Of a DNA stretch of 64,000 nucleotides, positions 19,399 to 28,184 are shown piece after piece. The stretch covers positions 4,687,560 through 4,751,559 of the forward strand of contig NZ_CP020042.1 of the NCBI RefSeq assembly GCF_002028425.1, read 5' to 3'. Below the pieces are notes generated by a model. That model had not been told where the DNA came from, ran no database searches, and was given only the letters and a program-made list of their open reading frames with translations. A program made the position numbers and the translations under genes. Every line of letters starts with the position of its first letter. Position 1 is the stretch's first letter. The stretch is from Streptomyces katrae. Its GTDB lineage: Bacteria > Actinomycetota > Actinomycetes > Streptomycetales > Streptomycetaceae.

Positions 19399-21030
19399 AT
19401 GACGGACTCGAAGGCTGCTGCCGCCCCCCTCCGCTCCGCACCCCGGCCCACCAACCCGGTCGCCCCGGCCCCGGCGGGCGCCCGTACCGCCGCCGACGTG
19501 GTGACCCCCGCCCTGATCACCCGGCTCACCCGCGGGGTCACCGGCTCCGGCAGCACCGCCAACCACACCCCCTTCACCGGGGCCAAGCTGGCGGACCTCC
19601 CCGAGGCCACCCCCGAAGACGTGGCCGAGGCCTTCGCCAAGGCCCGCGCCGCCCAGCCCGCCTGGGCCGCCGTCCCCGTACGGCAGCGCGCCGCCGTCCT
19701 GCTCCGCTTCCACGACCTGGTCCTCGCCCGCCAGTCCGAGGTCCTCGACCTCATCCAGCTGGAGACCGGCAAGGCCCGCCTGCACGCCCACGAAGAGGTC
19801 CAGGCCGTCGCGGTCGCCGCCCGCCACTACGGCCGCAAGGCCCCCGCCTACCTGCGCCCCAAGGGCCACACCGGCGCGATGCCCACCCTCACCAAGGTCA
19901 CCGAGCTGCGCCAGCCGCGCGGGGTCGTCGGCCAGATCGCCCCCTGGAACTACCCGCTCGAACTCTCCGTCGGCGACGCCCTGCCCGCCTTCGTCTCCGG
20001 CAACGCCGTCGTCATGAAGCCCGACACCGAGACCGCCCTGACCGCCCTGTGGGCCCGCGACCTGCTCATCGAGGCCGGGCTGCCCGCGGGGGTCTTCCAG
20101 GTCGTCCTCGGCGAGGGCCCCGTCGTCGGCCCCGAGGTGGTCCGGCACGCCGACTACGTCTCCTTCACCGGCTCCACCCGCACCGGCCGCGAGGTCGCCC
20201 AGGGCGCCGCCGCCCGCCTCGTCGGGGTCTCCCTCGAACTCGGCGGCAAGAACCCCATGCTCGTCCTGCACGACGCCGACGTGGAGAAGGCCGCCGCCGG
20301 AGCCGTCCGCGCCTGCTTCTCCTCCGCCGGACAGCTGTGCATCTCCATCGAGCGGCTCTACGTGCACGCCTCCATAGCCGACGCCTTCCTGGAGCGCTTC
20401 GCCGCCCGCACCAAGGCCATGCGGCTCGGCAACTCCCTCGCCTACGGCGCCGACATGGGCTCCCTCGTCGGCGAACGCCAGCTGGAGAACGTACGGCGGC
20501 ACGTGGACGAGGCCGTCGCCAAGGGCGCCACCCTCGTCGCCGGCGGCGTGGCCCGCCCCGACATCGGCCCCCTCTTCTACGAGCCCACCATCCTCGACGG
20601 GGTCGAGGCCCCCATGGCGGTCTGCGCCGAGGAGACCTTCGGCCCGGTCGTCTCCGTCTACCGGTTCACCGACGAGGACGAGGTCATCGCCCAGGCCAAC
20701 GCCACCGCCTACGGCCTCAACTCCAGCGTCTGGACCAAGGACGCCCGCCGCGGCCACGCGGTCGCCGCCCGCCTGCGCACCGGCACCGTCAACATCAACG
20801 ACGGATACGCCCCCGCCTACGGCAGCGCCCAGGCCCCCATGGGCGGCATGAAGGACTCCGGGCTCGGCCGCCGGCACGGCTCCGAGGGCATCCTCAAGTA
20901 CACCGAGGCCCAGACCGTGGCCCACCAGCGGCTGCTGCCGATGGCGCCCTCGCTGGGCATGGACGACGCGAAGTACGCCGAGTTCATGACCCGCAGCCTC
21001 AAGGTCCTCAAGGCACTCCGCTTCCGCTAG
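19399..21030 (+). CDS. gabD2: Succinic semialdehyde dehydrogenase (GabD2-like, NADP-dependent ALDH)
   Basis: Aldehyde dehydrogenase superfamily protein, 543 residues, resembling mycobacterial GabD2, which oxidises succinic semialdehyde to succinate. Motifs are PWNYPLELSVGDALPA (cofactor/substrate loop), the general-base glutamate in SLELGGKNP near residue 281, and the catalytic cysteine in SAGQLCISIER near 314. EETFGPVVSVYRF comes later. The N-terminal 40 residues are Ala/Pro-rich. No Shine-Dalgarno is visible. Product succinate would feed the TCA cycle with sucCD elsewhere in the window. Substrate specificity is inferred from family similarity. Confidence 0.9.
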   Translation: MTDSKAAAAPLRSAPRPTNPVAPAPAGARTAADVVTPALITRLTRGVTGSGSTANHTPFTGAKLADLPEATPEDVAEAFAKARAAQPAWAAVPVRQRAAVLLRFHDLVLARQSEVLDLIQLETGKARLHAHEEVQAVAVAARHYGRKAPAYLRPKGHTGAMPTLTKVTELRQPRGVVGQIAPWNYPLELSVGDALPAFVSGNAVVMKPDTETALTALWARDLLIEAGLPAGVFQVVLGEGPVVGPEVVRHADYVSFTGSTRTGREVAQGAAARLVGVSLELGGKNPMLVLHDADVEKAAAGAVRACFSSAGQLCISIERLYVHASIADAFLERFAARTKAMRLGNSLAYGADMGSLVGERQLENVRRHVDEAVAKGATLVAGGVARPDIGPLFYEPTILDGVEAPMAVCAEETFGPVVSVYRFTDEDEVIAQANATAYGLNSSVWTKDARRGHAVAARLRTGTVNINDGYAPAYGSAQAPMGGMKDSGLGRRHGSEGILKYTEAQTVAHQRLLPMAPSLGMDDAKYAEFMTRSLKVLKALRFR

Positions 21031-21099
21031 ACCCCACCACCCCCCCGCAGCAGCACCCCAGGGCACCAGGCACGACCGACCGCCGGGAGGCACCGCGCA

Positions 21100-22899
21100 G
21101 TGTCGTACGACCAGACAGACGACTACGACTACGACGTCATCGTCATCGGATCGGGCTTCGGAGGGTCGGTCTCGGCACTGCGGCTCACCGAGAAGGGCTA
21201 CCGGGTCGGCGTCCTGGAGGCAGGACGCCGCTTCACCCGCGAGAGCCTGCCCCGCAACAGCTGGGACCTGCGCAACTACCTGTGGGCACCCGCCCTCGGG
21301 CTGTACGGGATCCAGCGCATCCACCTGCTCGGCAACGTGATGGTGCTCGCGGGCGCCGGAGTGGGCGGCGGCTCCCTCAACTACGCCAACACCCTCTACG
21401 TGCCGCCCGCCGCCTTCTTCGAGGACCGCCAGTGGGCCTCCATCACCGACTGGCACGCCGAACTCGCCCCGTACTACGAGCAGGCCAAGCGGATGCTCGG
21501 CGTACGGCTCAACCCGACGATGACCCCCTCCGACGTCCACCTCAAGGCGGCCGCCGAGAAGATGGGCGCCGGCGACACCTTCCACATGGCCCCCGTCGGC
21601 GTCTTCTTCGGCGACGGCGGGGACGCCGGGGGACAGCGGAAGGTCCGCCCGGGCCAGGAGGTCCCCGACCCCTACTTCGGCGGCGCCGGGCCCGCCCGCA
21701 AGGCCTGCACCGAATGCGGCGAGTGCATGACCGGTTGCCGGCACGGCGCGAAGAACACCCTGAACGAGAACTACCTGCACCTGGCCGAACGGGCCGGCGC
21801 CGTCATCCACCCCATGACCACCGTCACCGCCCTCGCCGAGCACCCCGACGGCGGCTACCGCGTCCGCACGGTCCCCACCGACCACCGCCGCTCGGGCCGC
21901 GCCAAGGTGCTGCGCGCCCGCTACGTGGTCGTCGCCGCGGGCACGTACGGCACCCAGACGCTGCTGCACACCATGAAGGACCGCGGCGAACTGCCCCGCA
22001 TCTCCGGCCGGCTCGGCGACCTCACCCGCACCAACTCCGAGGGTCTGGTCGGCGCCCAGACCGACGACCGCCGCTACCGCAGGCGCCACCCCGCCGCGGG
22101 CCGGGCGGACTTCACCCGGGGCGTGGCCATCACCTCGTCCGTGCACCCCAACGCCGACACCCACATCGAGCCCGTCCGCTACGGCAAGGGCTCCAACGCC
22201 ATGGGGTTCCTGACGGTCCTCCAGGTACCCCTCAGCGCGCACCGGGTGCGGGCCTGGTTCGCCCGCACCGCCCGCCACCCCGTGCAGCTGGCGCGGTCCC
22301 TGTCGAACCGGCGCTGGTCGGAGCGGACCATCATCGGCCTGGTCATGCAGTCGCTGGACAACTCCCTGACGACCTACCGCAAACCGGGAGGCCTCGGCAA
22401 GGGCCTGCTGACGGCCCGCCAGGGCCACGGCGCCCCCAACCCGGTGCAGATCGCCGAGGCCACCGAGGCCGCGACCCTGCTGGCCGAGGAGATCAACGGC
22501 TTCCCCGGCAGCAACGTCGGCGAGCTGATGGGCACCCCGCTGACCGCGCACTTCCTCGGCGGCTGCCCGATCGGCGCCACCCCCGAGGAGGGCGTGGTCG
22601 ACCCGTACCACCGGCTGTACGGGCACCCGGGCATCTCGGTGGTCGACGGAGCGGCGGTCTCCGCCAACCTCGGGGTCAATCCGTCGCTGACCATCACGGC
22701 CCAGGCCGAGCGGGCGATGTCGTACTGGCCGAACAACGGGGAGGCGGACCCGCGCCCCGCGCAGGGGGAGGCGTACCGACGTCTCGCGGCGGTGGAACCG
22801 GTCCGTCCGGCCGTCCCCGAGGGGGCCTTCGGCGCGCTGCGGCTGCCCTTCCTCGCCGTCCCGGAGATTCCCCCGAGACAACCGGAAGCGAAGGCCTGA
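21100..22899 (+). CDS. GMC oxidoreductase, ChoD-like (putative cholesterol/sterol oxidase family)
   Basis: The 599-residue flavoprotein begins with the FAD-binding motif YDVIVIGSGFGGSVSALRL and has the GMC-type AGAGVGGGSLNYANTL segment. The C-terminal portion is typical of the fold (GHPGISVVDGAAVSANLGVN). It resembles ChoD of M. tuberculosis, whose gene lies beside guaB3. An unusual cysteine cluster, CTECGECMTGC (C-x2-C-x2-C-x3-C), resembles a ferredoxin-type iron-sulfur site. There is no signal peptide. True cholesterol oxidase activity is unproven for this subfamily. GTG start with GGGAGG 9 bases upstream. It probably shares a transcript with the upstream dehydrogenase (69-base gap). Confidence 0.9.
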   Translation: MSYDQTDDYDYDVIVIGSGFGGSVSALRLTEKGYRVGVLEAGRRFTRESLPRNSWDLRNYLWAPALGLYGIQRIHLLGNVMVLAGAGVGGGSLNYANTLYVPPAAFFEDRQWASITDWHAELAPYYEQAKRMLGVRLNPTMTPSDVHLKAAAEKMGAGDTFHMAPVGVFFGDGGDAGGQRKVRPGQEVPDPYFGGAGPARKACTECGECMTGCRHGAKNTLNENYLHLAERAGAVIHPMTTVTALAEHPDGGYRVRTVPTDHRRSGRAKVLRARYVVVAAGTYGTQTLLHTMKDRGELPRISGRLGDLTRTNSEGLVGAQTDDRRYRRRHPAAGRADFTRGVAITSSVHPNADTHIEPVRYGKGSNAMGFLTVLQVPLSAHRVRAWFARTARHPVQLARSLSNRRWSERTIIGLVMQSLDNSLTTYRKPGGLGKGLLTARQGHGAPNPVQIAEATEAATLLAEEINGFPGSNVGELMGTPLTAHFLGGCPIGATPEEGVVDPYHRLYGHPGISVVDGAAVSANLGVNPSLTITAQAERAMSYWPNNGEADPRPAQGEAYRRLAAVEPVRPAVPEGAFGALRLPFLAVPEIPPRQPEAKA

Positions 22900-22914
22900 G
22901 TTCCGCGAACGACC

Positions 22915-22957
22915 GCGGCGGGTACCGCGCTCCCCCTCCGAGCGCGGTACCCGCCGC
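22915..22957 (+). terminator. Terminator after the GMC oxidoreductase gene
   Basis: A 17-bp perfect stem (22915-22931 with 22941-22957) encloses a 9-base pyrimidine-rich loop. It lies 15 bases after the stop codon. Confidence 0.85.
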
Positions 22958-23079
22958 AGTACAGGAGTGGACAGGCGGTCGCCGGAAAAGGTTGTACCGG
23001 AATGCTTTGGGTGAAGCTGTGGTGTCGGTCACATGGTCGGCGGTGCAACCGAGGCGTACGTCCGGGGGTCACACCGGGC

Positions 23080-24744
23080 ATGAGACAGCGCATCTCCCTG
23101 CTGGCCGCGTGCGGCCTGGTGGCCGCGGGACTCGTCACCCTCCCCGCCACCGCCGCGAACGCCGCGGAACCCGTCTTCCGCCTGACCGGGCCGCCCGGCC
23201 TCGTCCTCCCGCCCGCCCCCGCGACCGGCTCCCCGACGCCGACGGCCCTGAACTACCGGCTGGAGGCCCCGGCCGGGACCGCCGCCTTCGACGGGGAGTT
23301 CACCCTGACCGTCGACCTCTCCAAGCTGGGCGGGGTGGCGACCGTCCAGGAGAGCCCGCGCGCGGCCGTCAAGAAGTGCGTCACCGCCGGCGCCACGCTC
23401 GTCTGCAAGCAGCAGGGCCTGCACCCCGGCGTCCCGGCCGGCGTGGACCTGGAGGTCGTCCCCGGGAAGAGCACCGGTGTCGGCGTGGTCAGCGTGAGCG
23501 GCACGGCTGCCGGTGCCACCGTCACCCCCGCCCTGCCCACCGGCATCAAGGTCGGCGCACCCGACCTGGTCATGGGGGAGATGAGGCTCAAGAAGGAGCT
23601 GAAGCCGGGCGAGAGCCAGGACCTGCCGCTGACCTTCAGCAACAACGGCAACGAGCCGGCCAAGGGCGTCGTGCTGGAGCTGGAGGCCAGCCACGGCCTG
23701 GAGCTCCCGGAGCGGTACGACAACTGCACCTACCGCACCACCCGCACCGCGACCGACGTCGTCTGCACCATCGAGGGCGACTTCGAGGCCAAGGCCTCCT
23801 ACGAACTGGCCGGGGACAGCCCGCTGCACCTCAAGGCCGGCGCGAACGCCCTGGGCGAGCGGTTCGGCTACGGCATCTACCCGGCGCCCGTCCCGCAGAA
23901 GCCCCAGGCGGACTCCGCCGCGCAGCAGAACGGCACCACCCAGCAGAACGGCGCCGACAAGCCCAAGGCCGGCGACGCGGCGGGCAAGGCCTCGCGCAAG
24001 CTGGTCGCCCGCAAGGCGGCGCAGGCCGCGCTCGCCGAGCACGGCCCGGACCTCAACCCGGCCGACAACAAGCGCGAGGCGGTCCTCACCGTCCAGAACA
24101 CCGCGGACTTCGAGGCCGAGCCCCTGATCGTCAAGGGCGCCGCCGGCACCACCGCCAAGGCCGTCGTGGCCGTCCGCAACAACGGCCCGGCCTGGGTCGC
24201 CGGCCAGGGCGGCGCCCCCGCGGCCGTCGTCGACGTCGAGCTCCCGGAGGGCCTGAAGGCCGTCACGGTCCCCGCCGCCTGCCGCGCGGTCGGCGAGGCC
24301 GTCTACCGGTGCGCCACCGCGCCCTCCGTGCTGGAGAGCGAGAACGTCGAGTTCCCGTTCGAGCTGAAGATCGAGAAGGCGGTCAAGGACGCCAAGGGCG
24401 CCCTCCGCGTCGGCGCGCCCGGCCCGAAGGGCGAGCCGCAGCGGCACTCCTTCGACCCCGTCCTGGCCAACAACCTCGCCGCCTTCACGGCGAACCCGAC
24501 GTCCACCGGGCCCAGCCCGAGCCCGTCGGGCAGCCCCTCGCCCAGCACCTCCGCGAGCACCTCGGCCTCCCCGAGCCCCTCGGCGAGCGCCGGCGCCACC
24601 GCGAACGGCGGCACGGGCGGCGGCGGTCCGCTGGCCTCCACCGGCAGCCAGGCCGGCCTGCTCGGCCTCGGCGCGGCCGCGCTGCTGGCCGTCGGCGGCG
24701 CGCTGTTCCTCTCGGCCCGCCGCCGCAAGGGCGGGCACGCGTAG
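23080..24744 (+). CDS. Secreted surface protein with LAxTG sortase signal
   Basis: The 554 residues start with a Sec signal peptide (MRQRISLLAACGLVAAGLVT, cleavage near TAANA/AEP). The ectodomain is Val/Ala-rich and appears to contain beta-sandwich repeats (LPLTFSNNGNEPAKGVVLEL; AVVAVRNNGPAWVAG) that resemble DUF11-type repeats. A Ser/Pro linker precedes the C-terminal sorting signal: LASTG, a hydrophobic helix (LLGLGAAALLAVGGALFL) and SARRRKGG. LAxTG is recognised by class E sortases of Streptomyces, so the protein is probably anchored to peptidoglycan. Function is unknown. The ATG at 23080 was chosen because it begins the signal peptide; the open frame extends 26 codons upstream. Confidence 0.9.
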   Translation: MRQRISLLAACGLVAAGLVTLPATAANAAEPVFRLTGPPGLVLPPAPATGSPTPTALNYRLEAPAGTAAFDGEFTLTVDLSKLGGVATVQESPRAAVKKCVTAGATLVCKQQGLHPGVPAGVDLEVVPGKSTGVGVVSVSGTAAGATVTPALPTGIKVGAPDLVMGEMRLKKELKPGESQDLPLTFSNNGNEPAKGVVLELEASHGLELPERYDNCTYRTTRTATDVVCTIEGDFEAKASYELAGDSPLHLKAGANALGERFGYGIYPAPVPQKPQADSAAQQNGTTQQNGADKPKAGDAAGKASRKLVARKAAQAALAEHGPDLNPADNKREAVLTVQNTADFEAEPLIVKGAAGTTAKAVVAVRNNGPAWVAGQGGAPAAVVDVELPEGLKAVTVPAACRAVGEAVYRCATAPSVLESENVEFPFELKIEKAVKDAKGALRVGAPGPKGEPQRHSFDPVLANNLAAFTANPTSTGPSPSPSGSPSPSTSASTSASPSPSASAGATANGGTGGGGPLASTGSQAGLLGLGAAALLAVGGALFLSARRRKGGHA

Positions 24745-24761
24745 GACCGTCCGAGACGAAC

Positions 24762-24799
24762 GAACGGCCGGCCCGGGGCGTCCCCCGGACCGGCCGTTC
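24762..24799 (+). terminator. Terminator after the LAxTG surface protein gene
   Basis: GAACGGCCGG (24762-24771) pairs perfectly with CCGGCCGTTC (24790-24799), with further GC pairing inside. TTCTT follows on the plus strand. Confidence 0.85.
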
Positions 24800-24969
24800 T
24801 TCTTGCGGTGACCGGGCTGCTGTCCCCTGCCGTCCGGCCACGCGGGGAGAGGGGTCCCACGACGTGCCACCTCAGGCGTCACGTCTCACCGCTCCCGCGG
24901 ACATCCCCTCAACGAAGCCGCCCGGGGCGGGACACGGTCCGGACGGGTGACGAACACCCGGCCGCGCGG

Positions 24970-25239
24970 TCAGACGCGGCCCCGGCACAGCTCCAGCAGG
25001 GTCATCGCGAGCGCGGTCCCGGGCTTGCCGAGGGCGTCGCTGAAGTGCGACAGGACCTCCATCTCCCGCGAGAGGTGCACCCGGCGCCCGCCCGCGCCGA
25101 TCCGGGCCTCCTGGATGACGGCCGAGACGGCCATCCGCTCCTGGATCAGCCCGATGATCCGGTCGTCGAGGGCGTCGATGCGCTCCCGGCAGTCGGCGAT
25201 CAGCTGCTCGGGGGTGGCGGCGGTGGTGAGGGTGCTCAT
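24970..25239 (-). CDS. Chorismate mutase, AroQ class
   Basis: The 89-residue protein catalyses chorismate to prephenate, the branch point to phenylalanine and tyrosine. Hallmarks of the all-helical AroQ fold are CRERIDALDDRIIGLIQERM near the start (Arg and the ID..LD..I..L.. helix), VIQEARIG and LSREMEVLSHF. It matches the short intracellular actinobacterial type, whose activity in mycobacteria is boosted by complexing with DAHP synthase. AGGAGA precedes the ATG. A GC-rich hairpin and a small Phe/Tyr-containing ORF upstream suggest attenuation. Confidence 0.93.
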   Translation of the reverse strand: MSTLTTAATPEQLIADCRERIDALDDRIIGLIQERMAVSAVIQEARIGAGGRRVHLSREMEVLSHFSDALGKPGTALAMTLLELCRGRV

Positions 25240-25280
25240 GGGTTTCTCCTGTGGTCGTGGCCCGCAGGAGGGGGAACGCG

Positions 25281-25312
25281 GAGCGCCCCGGTCCTGTCGG
25301 ACCGGGGCGCTC
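25281..25312 (-). promoter_or_regulatory. Candidate attenuator hairpin upstream of chorismate mutase
   Basis: A perfect 14-bp stem (25281-25294 with 25299-25312) with a 4-base loop sits 42 bases upstream of the chorismate mutase ATG, in its presumed leader. No annotated plus- or minus-strand gene ends here, so an ordinary terminator role is not explained. On the minus strand, GGACCGG in its distal arm could instead pair with CCGGTCC inside the leader ORF (25360-25366), which gives mutually exclusive structures. Confidence 0.5.
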
Positions 25313-25338
25313 TGGGAAGTCAGCGGCTCAAGCGAGCA

Positions 25339-25407
25339 TCACGAGGACCCATGGCGACCGGACCGGCCGGTGCCATAGGTAAAGAGGAAGCTCAGCTGCT
25401 TGCGCAT
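25339..25407 (-). CDS. Candidate leader peptide rich in Phe/Tyr
   Basis: A 22-codon ORF upstream of chorismate mutase begins MRKQLSFLFTY, with Phe, Phe and Tyr clustered in codons 7-11. It uses TTT and TAT, which are rare in this genome. It ends 26 bases before the attenuator-like hairpin. A 7-bp inverted repeat (GGTGTGG / CCACACC, 25408-25428) abuts its start, so translation may be leaderless or gated. A role as a regulatory peptide sensing charged tRNA-Phe/Tyr is inference; no Shine-Dalgarno is visible. Confidence 0.4.
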   Translation of the reverse strand: MRKQLSFLFTYGTGRSGRHGSS

Positions 25408-25523
25408 GGTGTGGATTATTGCCACACCCCGCGCCCCGGCGCCAAGCGGGCCCGGATGCTGAGACGCCCCGGCCGTGACGTGGGCCTCGGATGGTGCGAC
25501 AAACCGGCGGCCGGCGCCACCGG

Positions 25524-25529
25524 TAGAAT
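25524..25529 (+). promoter_or_regulatory. Candidate -10 element of guaA
   Basis: TAGAAT fits the TAnnnT -10 of the principal sigma factor and lies 39 bases upstream of the guaA GTG. No convincing -35 is seen at 17-18 bases. Confidence 0.4.
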
Positions 25530-25567
25530 CGACAAAACAGCCCCCTCTTCCGCCGGAAGGCCGTCCC

Positions 25568-27160
25568 GTGCCAGAAGCACCCTCCGCCGCCCACGACAGC
25601 GCCCCGGACACGGTCCTCGTCGTCGACTTCGGCGCGCAGTACGCCCAGCTCATCGCCCGCCGCGTCCGCGAGGCCCGCGTCTACAGCGAGATCGTGCCCA
25701 GCACGATGCCCGTGGCCGAGATGCTCGCCAAAGACCCGAAGGCGATCATCCTCTCCGGCGGTCCGTCCTCCGTCTACGAGGAGGGCGCCCCGCGCCTGGA
25801 CGACGCCCTTGCCCTGTTCGAGTCCGGCGTGCCCGTCTTCGGCATGTGCTACGGCTTCCAGCTGATGGCGACGACCCTCGGCGGCACCGTCGACAACACC
25901 GGCGCCCGCGAGTACGGCCGCACCCCGCTGTCGGTCTCCAAGGCCGGCTCCACCCTCTTCGAGGGCACCCCCGAGCACCAGTCGGTGTGGATGTCCCACG
26001 GCGACGCCTGCTCCGCCGCCCCCGAGGGCTTCACCGTCACCGCCTCGACGAACGTCGTCCCGGTCGCGGCCTTCGAGAACGACGAGAAGAAGCTGTACGG
26101 CGTGCAGTACCACCCCGAGGTGATGCACTCCACGCACGGCCAGCAGGTCCTGGAGCACTTCCTCTACCGGGGTGCGGGCCTCAAGCCCACCTGGACCACC
26201 GGCAACATCGTCGAGGAGCAGATCGCCGCGATCAAGGCGCAGGTCGGCGACAAGCGCGCCATCTGCGGCCTGTCCGGCGGCGTGGACTCCGCGGTCGCCG
26301 CGGCCCTCGTCCAGAAGGCCATCGGTTCCCAGCTCACCTGCGTGTACGTCGACCACGGCCTGATGCGCAAGGGCGAGACCGAGCAGGTCGAGAAGGACTT
26401 CGTCGCGGCCACCGGCGTCCAGCTGAAGGTCGTCGACGCCCAGGAGCGCTTCCTGAACGCGCTGGCCGGCGTCTCCGACCCGGAGACCAAGCGCAAGATC
26501 ATCGGCCGCGAGTTCATCCGCGTCTTCGAGCAGGCCCAGCTGGAGATCCTCCAGGAGGACGGCCCGGCGGTGGCCTTCCTCGTCCAGGGCACCCTGTACC
26601 CGGACGTCGTGGAGTCCGGCGGCGGCACCGGCACGGCCAACATCAAGTCCCACCACAACGTGGGCGGCCTCCCCGACGACATCGAGTTCGAGCTCGTCGA
26701 GCCGCTGCGCCAGCTGTTCAAGGACGAGGTCCGGATGGTCGGCCAGGAGCTCGGCCTGCCCGAGGAGATCGTCCAGCGCCAGCCCTTCCCCGGCCCCGGC
26801 CTCGGCATCCGCATCGTCGGCGAGGTCACCAAGGAGCGCCTGGACCTGCTGCGCGAGGCCGACGCCATCGCCCGCCACGAGCTGACCGCCGCCGGCCTGG
26901 ACCGGGAGATCTGGCAGTGCCCGGTCGTCCTGCTCGCCGACGTCCGCAGCGTGGGCGTCCAGGGTGACGGCCGCACCTACGGCCACCCGATCGTGCTGCG
27001 CCCGGTCTCGTCCGAGGACGCCATGACGGCGGACTGGACCCGCATGCCGTACGAGGTGCTGGCCCGGATCTCGACCCGCATCACCAACGAGGTCAAGGAC
27101 GTCAACCGCGTGGTCCTGGACTGCACGAGCAAGCCCCCGGGCACCATCGAGTGGGAGTAG
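25568..27160 (+). CDS. guaA: GMP synthase, glutamine-hydrolysing (GuaA)
   Basis: GuaA converts XMP, ATP and glutamine to GMP, the step after GuaB. The 530 residues contain a class I amidotransferase domain (nucleophile Cys in GMCYGFQ, His/Glu in QYHPEV), the PP-loop ATP pyrophosphatase ([12 protein letters not shown]) and a C-terminal dimerisation domain ending KPPGTIEWE. The start is GTG at 25568 after CGGAAGG; the open frame reaches further upstream but without a site. It is monocistronic: divergent from the chorismate mutase leader and followed by a strong terminator. Confidence 0.98.
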   Translation: MPEAPSAAHDSAPDTVLVVDFGAQYAQLIARRVREARVYSEIVPSTMPVAEMLAKDPKAIILSGGPSSVYEEGAPRLDDALALFESGVPVFGMCYGFQLMATTLGGTVDNTGAREYGRTPLSVSKAGSTLFEGTPEHQSVWMSHGDACSAAPEGFTVTASTNVVPVAAFENDEKKLYGVQYHPEVMHSTHGQQVLEHFLYRGAGLKPTWTTGNIVEEQIAAIKAQVGDKRAICGLSGGVDSAVAAALVQKAIGSQLTCVYVDHGLMRKGETEQVEKDFVAATGVQLKVVDAQERFLNALAGVSDPETKRKIIGREFIRVFEQAQLEILQEDGPAVAFLVQGTLYPDVVESGGGTGTANIKSHHNVGGLPDDIEFELVEPLRQLFKDEVRMVGQELGLPEEIVQRQPFPGPGLGIRIVGEVTKERLDLLREADAIARHELTAAGLDREIWQCPVVLLADVRSVGVQGDGRTYGHPIVLRPVSSEDAMTADWTRMPYEVLARISTRITNEVKDVNRVVLDCTSKPPGTIEWE

Positions 27161-27196
27161 GCCCCCACGACCGCCACCGCGGTCGCCGTGCCTGAC

Positions 27197-27232
27197 GCGA
27201 AGCCGCCGTTCCCCCGGGAGCGGCGGCTTCGC
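27197..27232 (+). terminator. Terminator after guaA
   Basis: GCGAAGCCGCCG (27197-27208) and CGGCGGCTTCGC (27221-27232) form a 12-bp stem with a 12-base loop, 37 bases past the guaA stop. Confidence 0.85.
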
Positions 27233-27293
27233 CGTTGCTCTGGTCAGTTGCGGGCCCGGCCGGTACCTTGCGCCGCGAGCGGAAGGAGGGGCC

Positions 27294-28082
27294 ATGCCGG
27301 AGCAGCCCGTACCCGTGCCCGTGCCGGTGGACCGGCTGGCGTTCGAGATGCCGCCCGTGCACGCGGACCCGGCCGAGGAGCGCACCCACCGCAAGGAGCG
27401 GCTCGCGGGGGCGCTGCGGCTGCTGGGGCGGCTCGGGTACGAGGACGGGGTCGCGGGACACGTCAGCGCCCGGGACCCGGAGTTCGAGGACTGCCACTGG
27501 GTCAACCCCTTCGGCCGGGCCTTCGCCGGGCTCGGCCCCGAGGACCTGCTGCTGGTCGACGGAGACGGGCGGGTGGTGCGGGGCGGGCGGCGGGTGAACC
27601 AGCTGGCCTTCGCCGTGCACGCGGCCGTGCACCGGGCGCGCCCGGAGGTGGTCGCCGTGGTCCGCACCCAGGGCCCCTACGGCAGGGCGCTGGCCTGCCT
27701 GGGCGAGCTGCTGGCTCCCGTCAGCCAGGAGGCCTGCGCCTTCTACGAGGACCACGCGCTCCTCGACGAGTACCTGGGCGCGGAGGACCCGGCGCGGGTC
27801 GCGCGGGCGCTGGGCCCGTACAAGGCGCTGATCCTGCGCAACCGGGGGCTGCTGACGGTCGGCGGGTCGGTGGACGCGGCCGTGTGGTGGTTCGTCGCGG
27901 CGGAGCGGGCGGCGCAGGTGCAGCTGATCGCGCGGGCCGCCGGGAAGCCGGTGCTCATCGACCACCACGGGGCGGTCGCCACGCGGGAGCGGTTCGGGGG
28001 AGACCTGGCCGCCTGGGCGAGCTACCAGCCGCTCTGGCAGACGGTCGCGGACGGCGCCGGACCCGTGGCGTCAACATCATGA
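27294..28082 (+). CDS. Class II aldolase/adducin-like protein lacking metal-binding histidines
   Basis: The 262-residue protein has the class II aldolase/adducin fold (GYEDGVAGHVSARDP, WVNPFGRAF, LLLVDGDG, LRNRGLLTVGGSVDAA). In active aldolases zinc is held by an HTH motif and a later His in NHG. Here the equivalents read RTQ (124-126) and NRG (183-185), so three expected metal ligands are replaced. Like animal adducin, it may have kept the fold but not the aldolase chemistry. The start has an excellent GGAAGGAGG site. Context between guaA and a membrane protein gives no pathway. Confidence 0.88.
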   Translation: MPEQPVPVPVPVDRLAFEMPPVHADPAEERTHRKERLAGALRLLGRLGYEDGVAGHVSARDPEFEDCHWVNPFGRAFAGLGPEDLLLVDGDGRVVRGGRRVNQLAFAVHAAVHRARPEVVAVVRTQGPYGRALACLGELLAPVSQEACAFYEDHALLDEYLGAEDPARVARALGPYKALILRNRGLLTVGGSVDAAVWWFVAAERAAQVQLIARAAGKPVLIDHHGAVATRERFGGDLAAWASYQPLWQTVADGAGPVASTS

Positions 28083-28184
28083 ACCGTTAATCACCTGCTC
28101 TGACATCGTGCGCAATCCGGAGCACTGCCCCAGTGGTGCACAATTCGCTGGCATTGCACCGTAGTTCAGAGAGGCGGCACGCAC

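Noticed and set aside
19338..24950. Plus-strand open frame of 1870 codons across three genes
   Set aside because: Arg/Pro/Gly-rich shadow frame of gabD2, the GMC gene and the surface protein; no ribosome site or domain.
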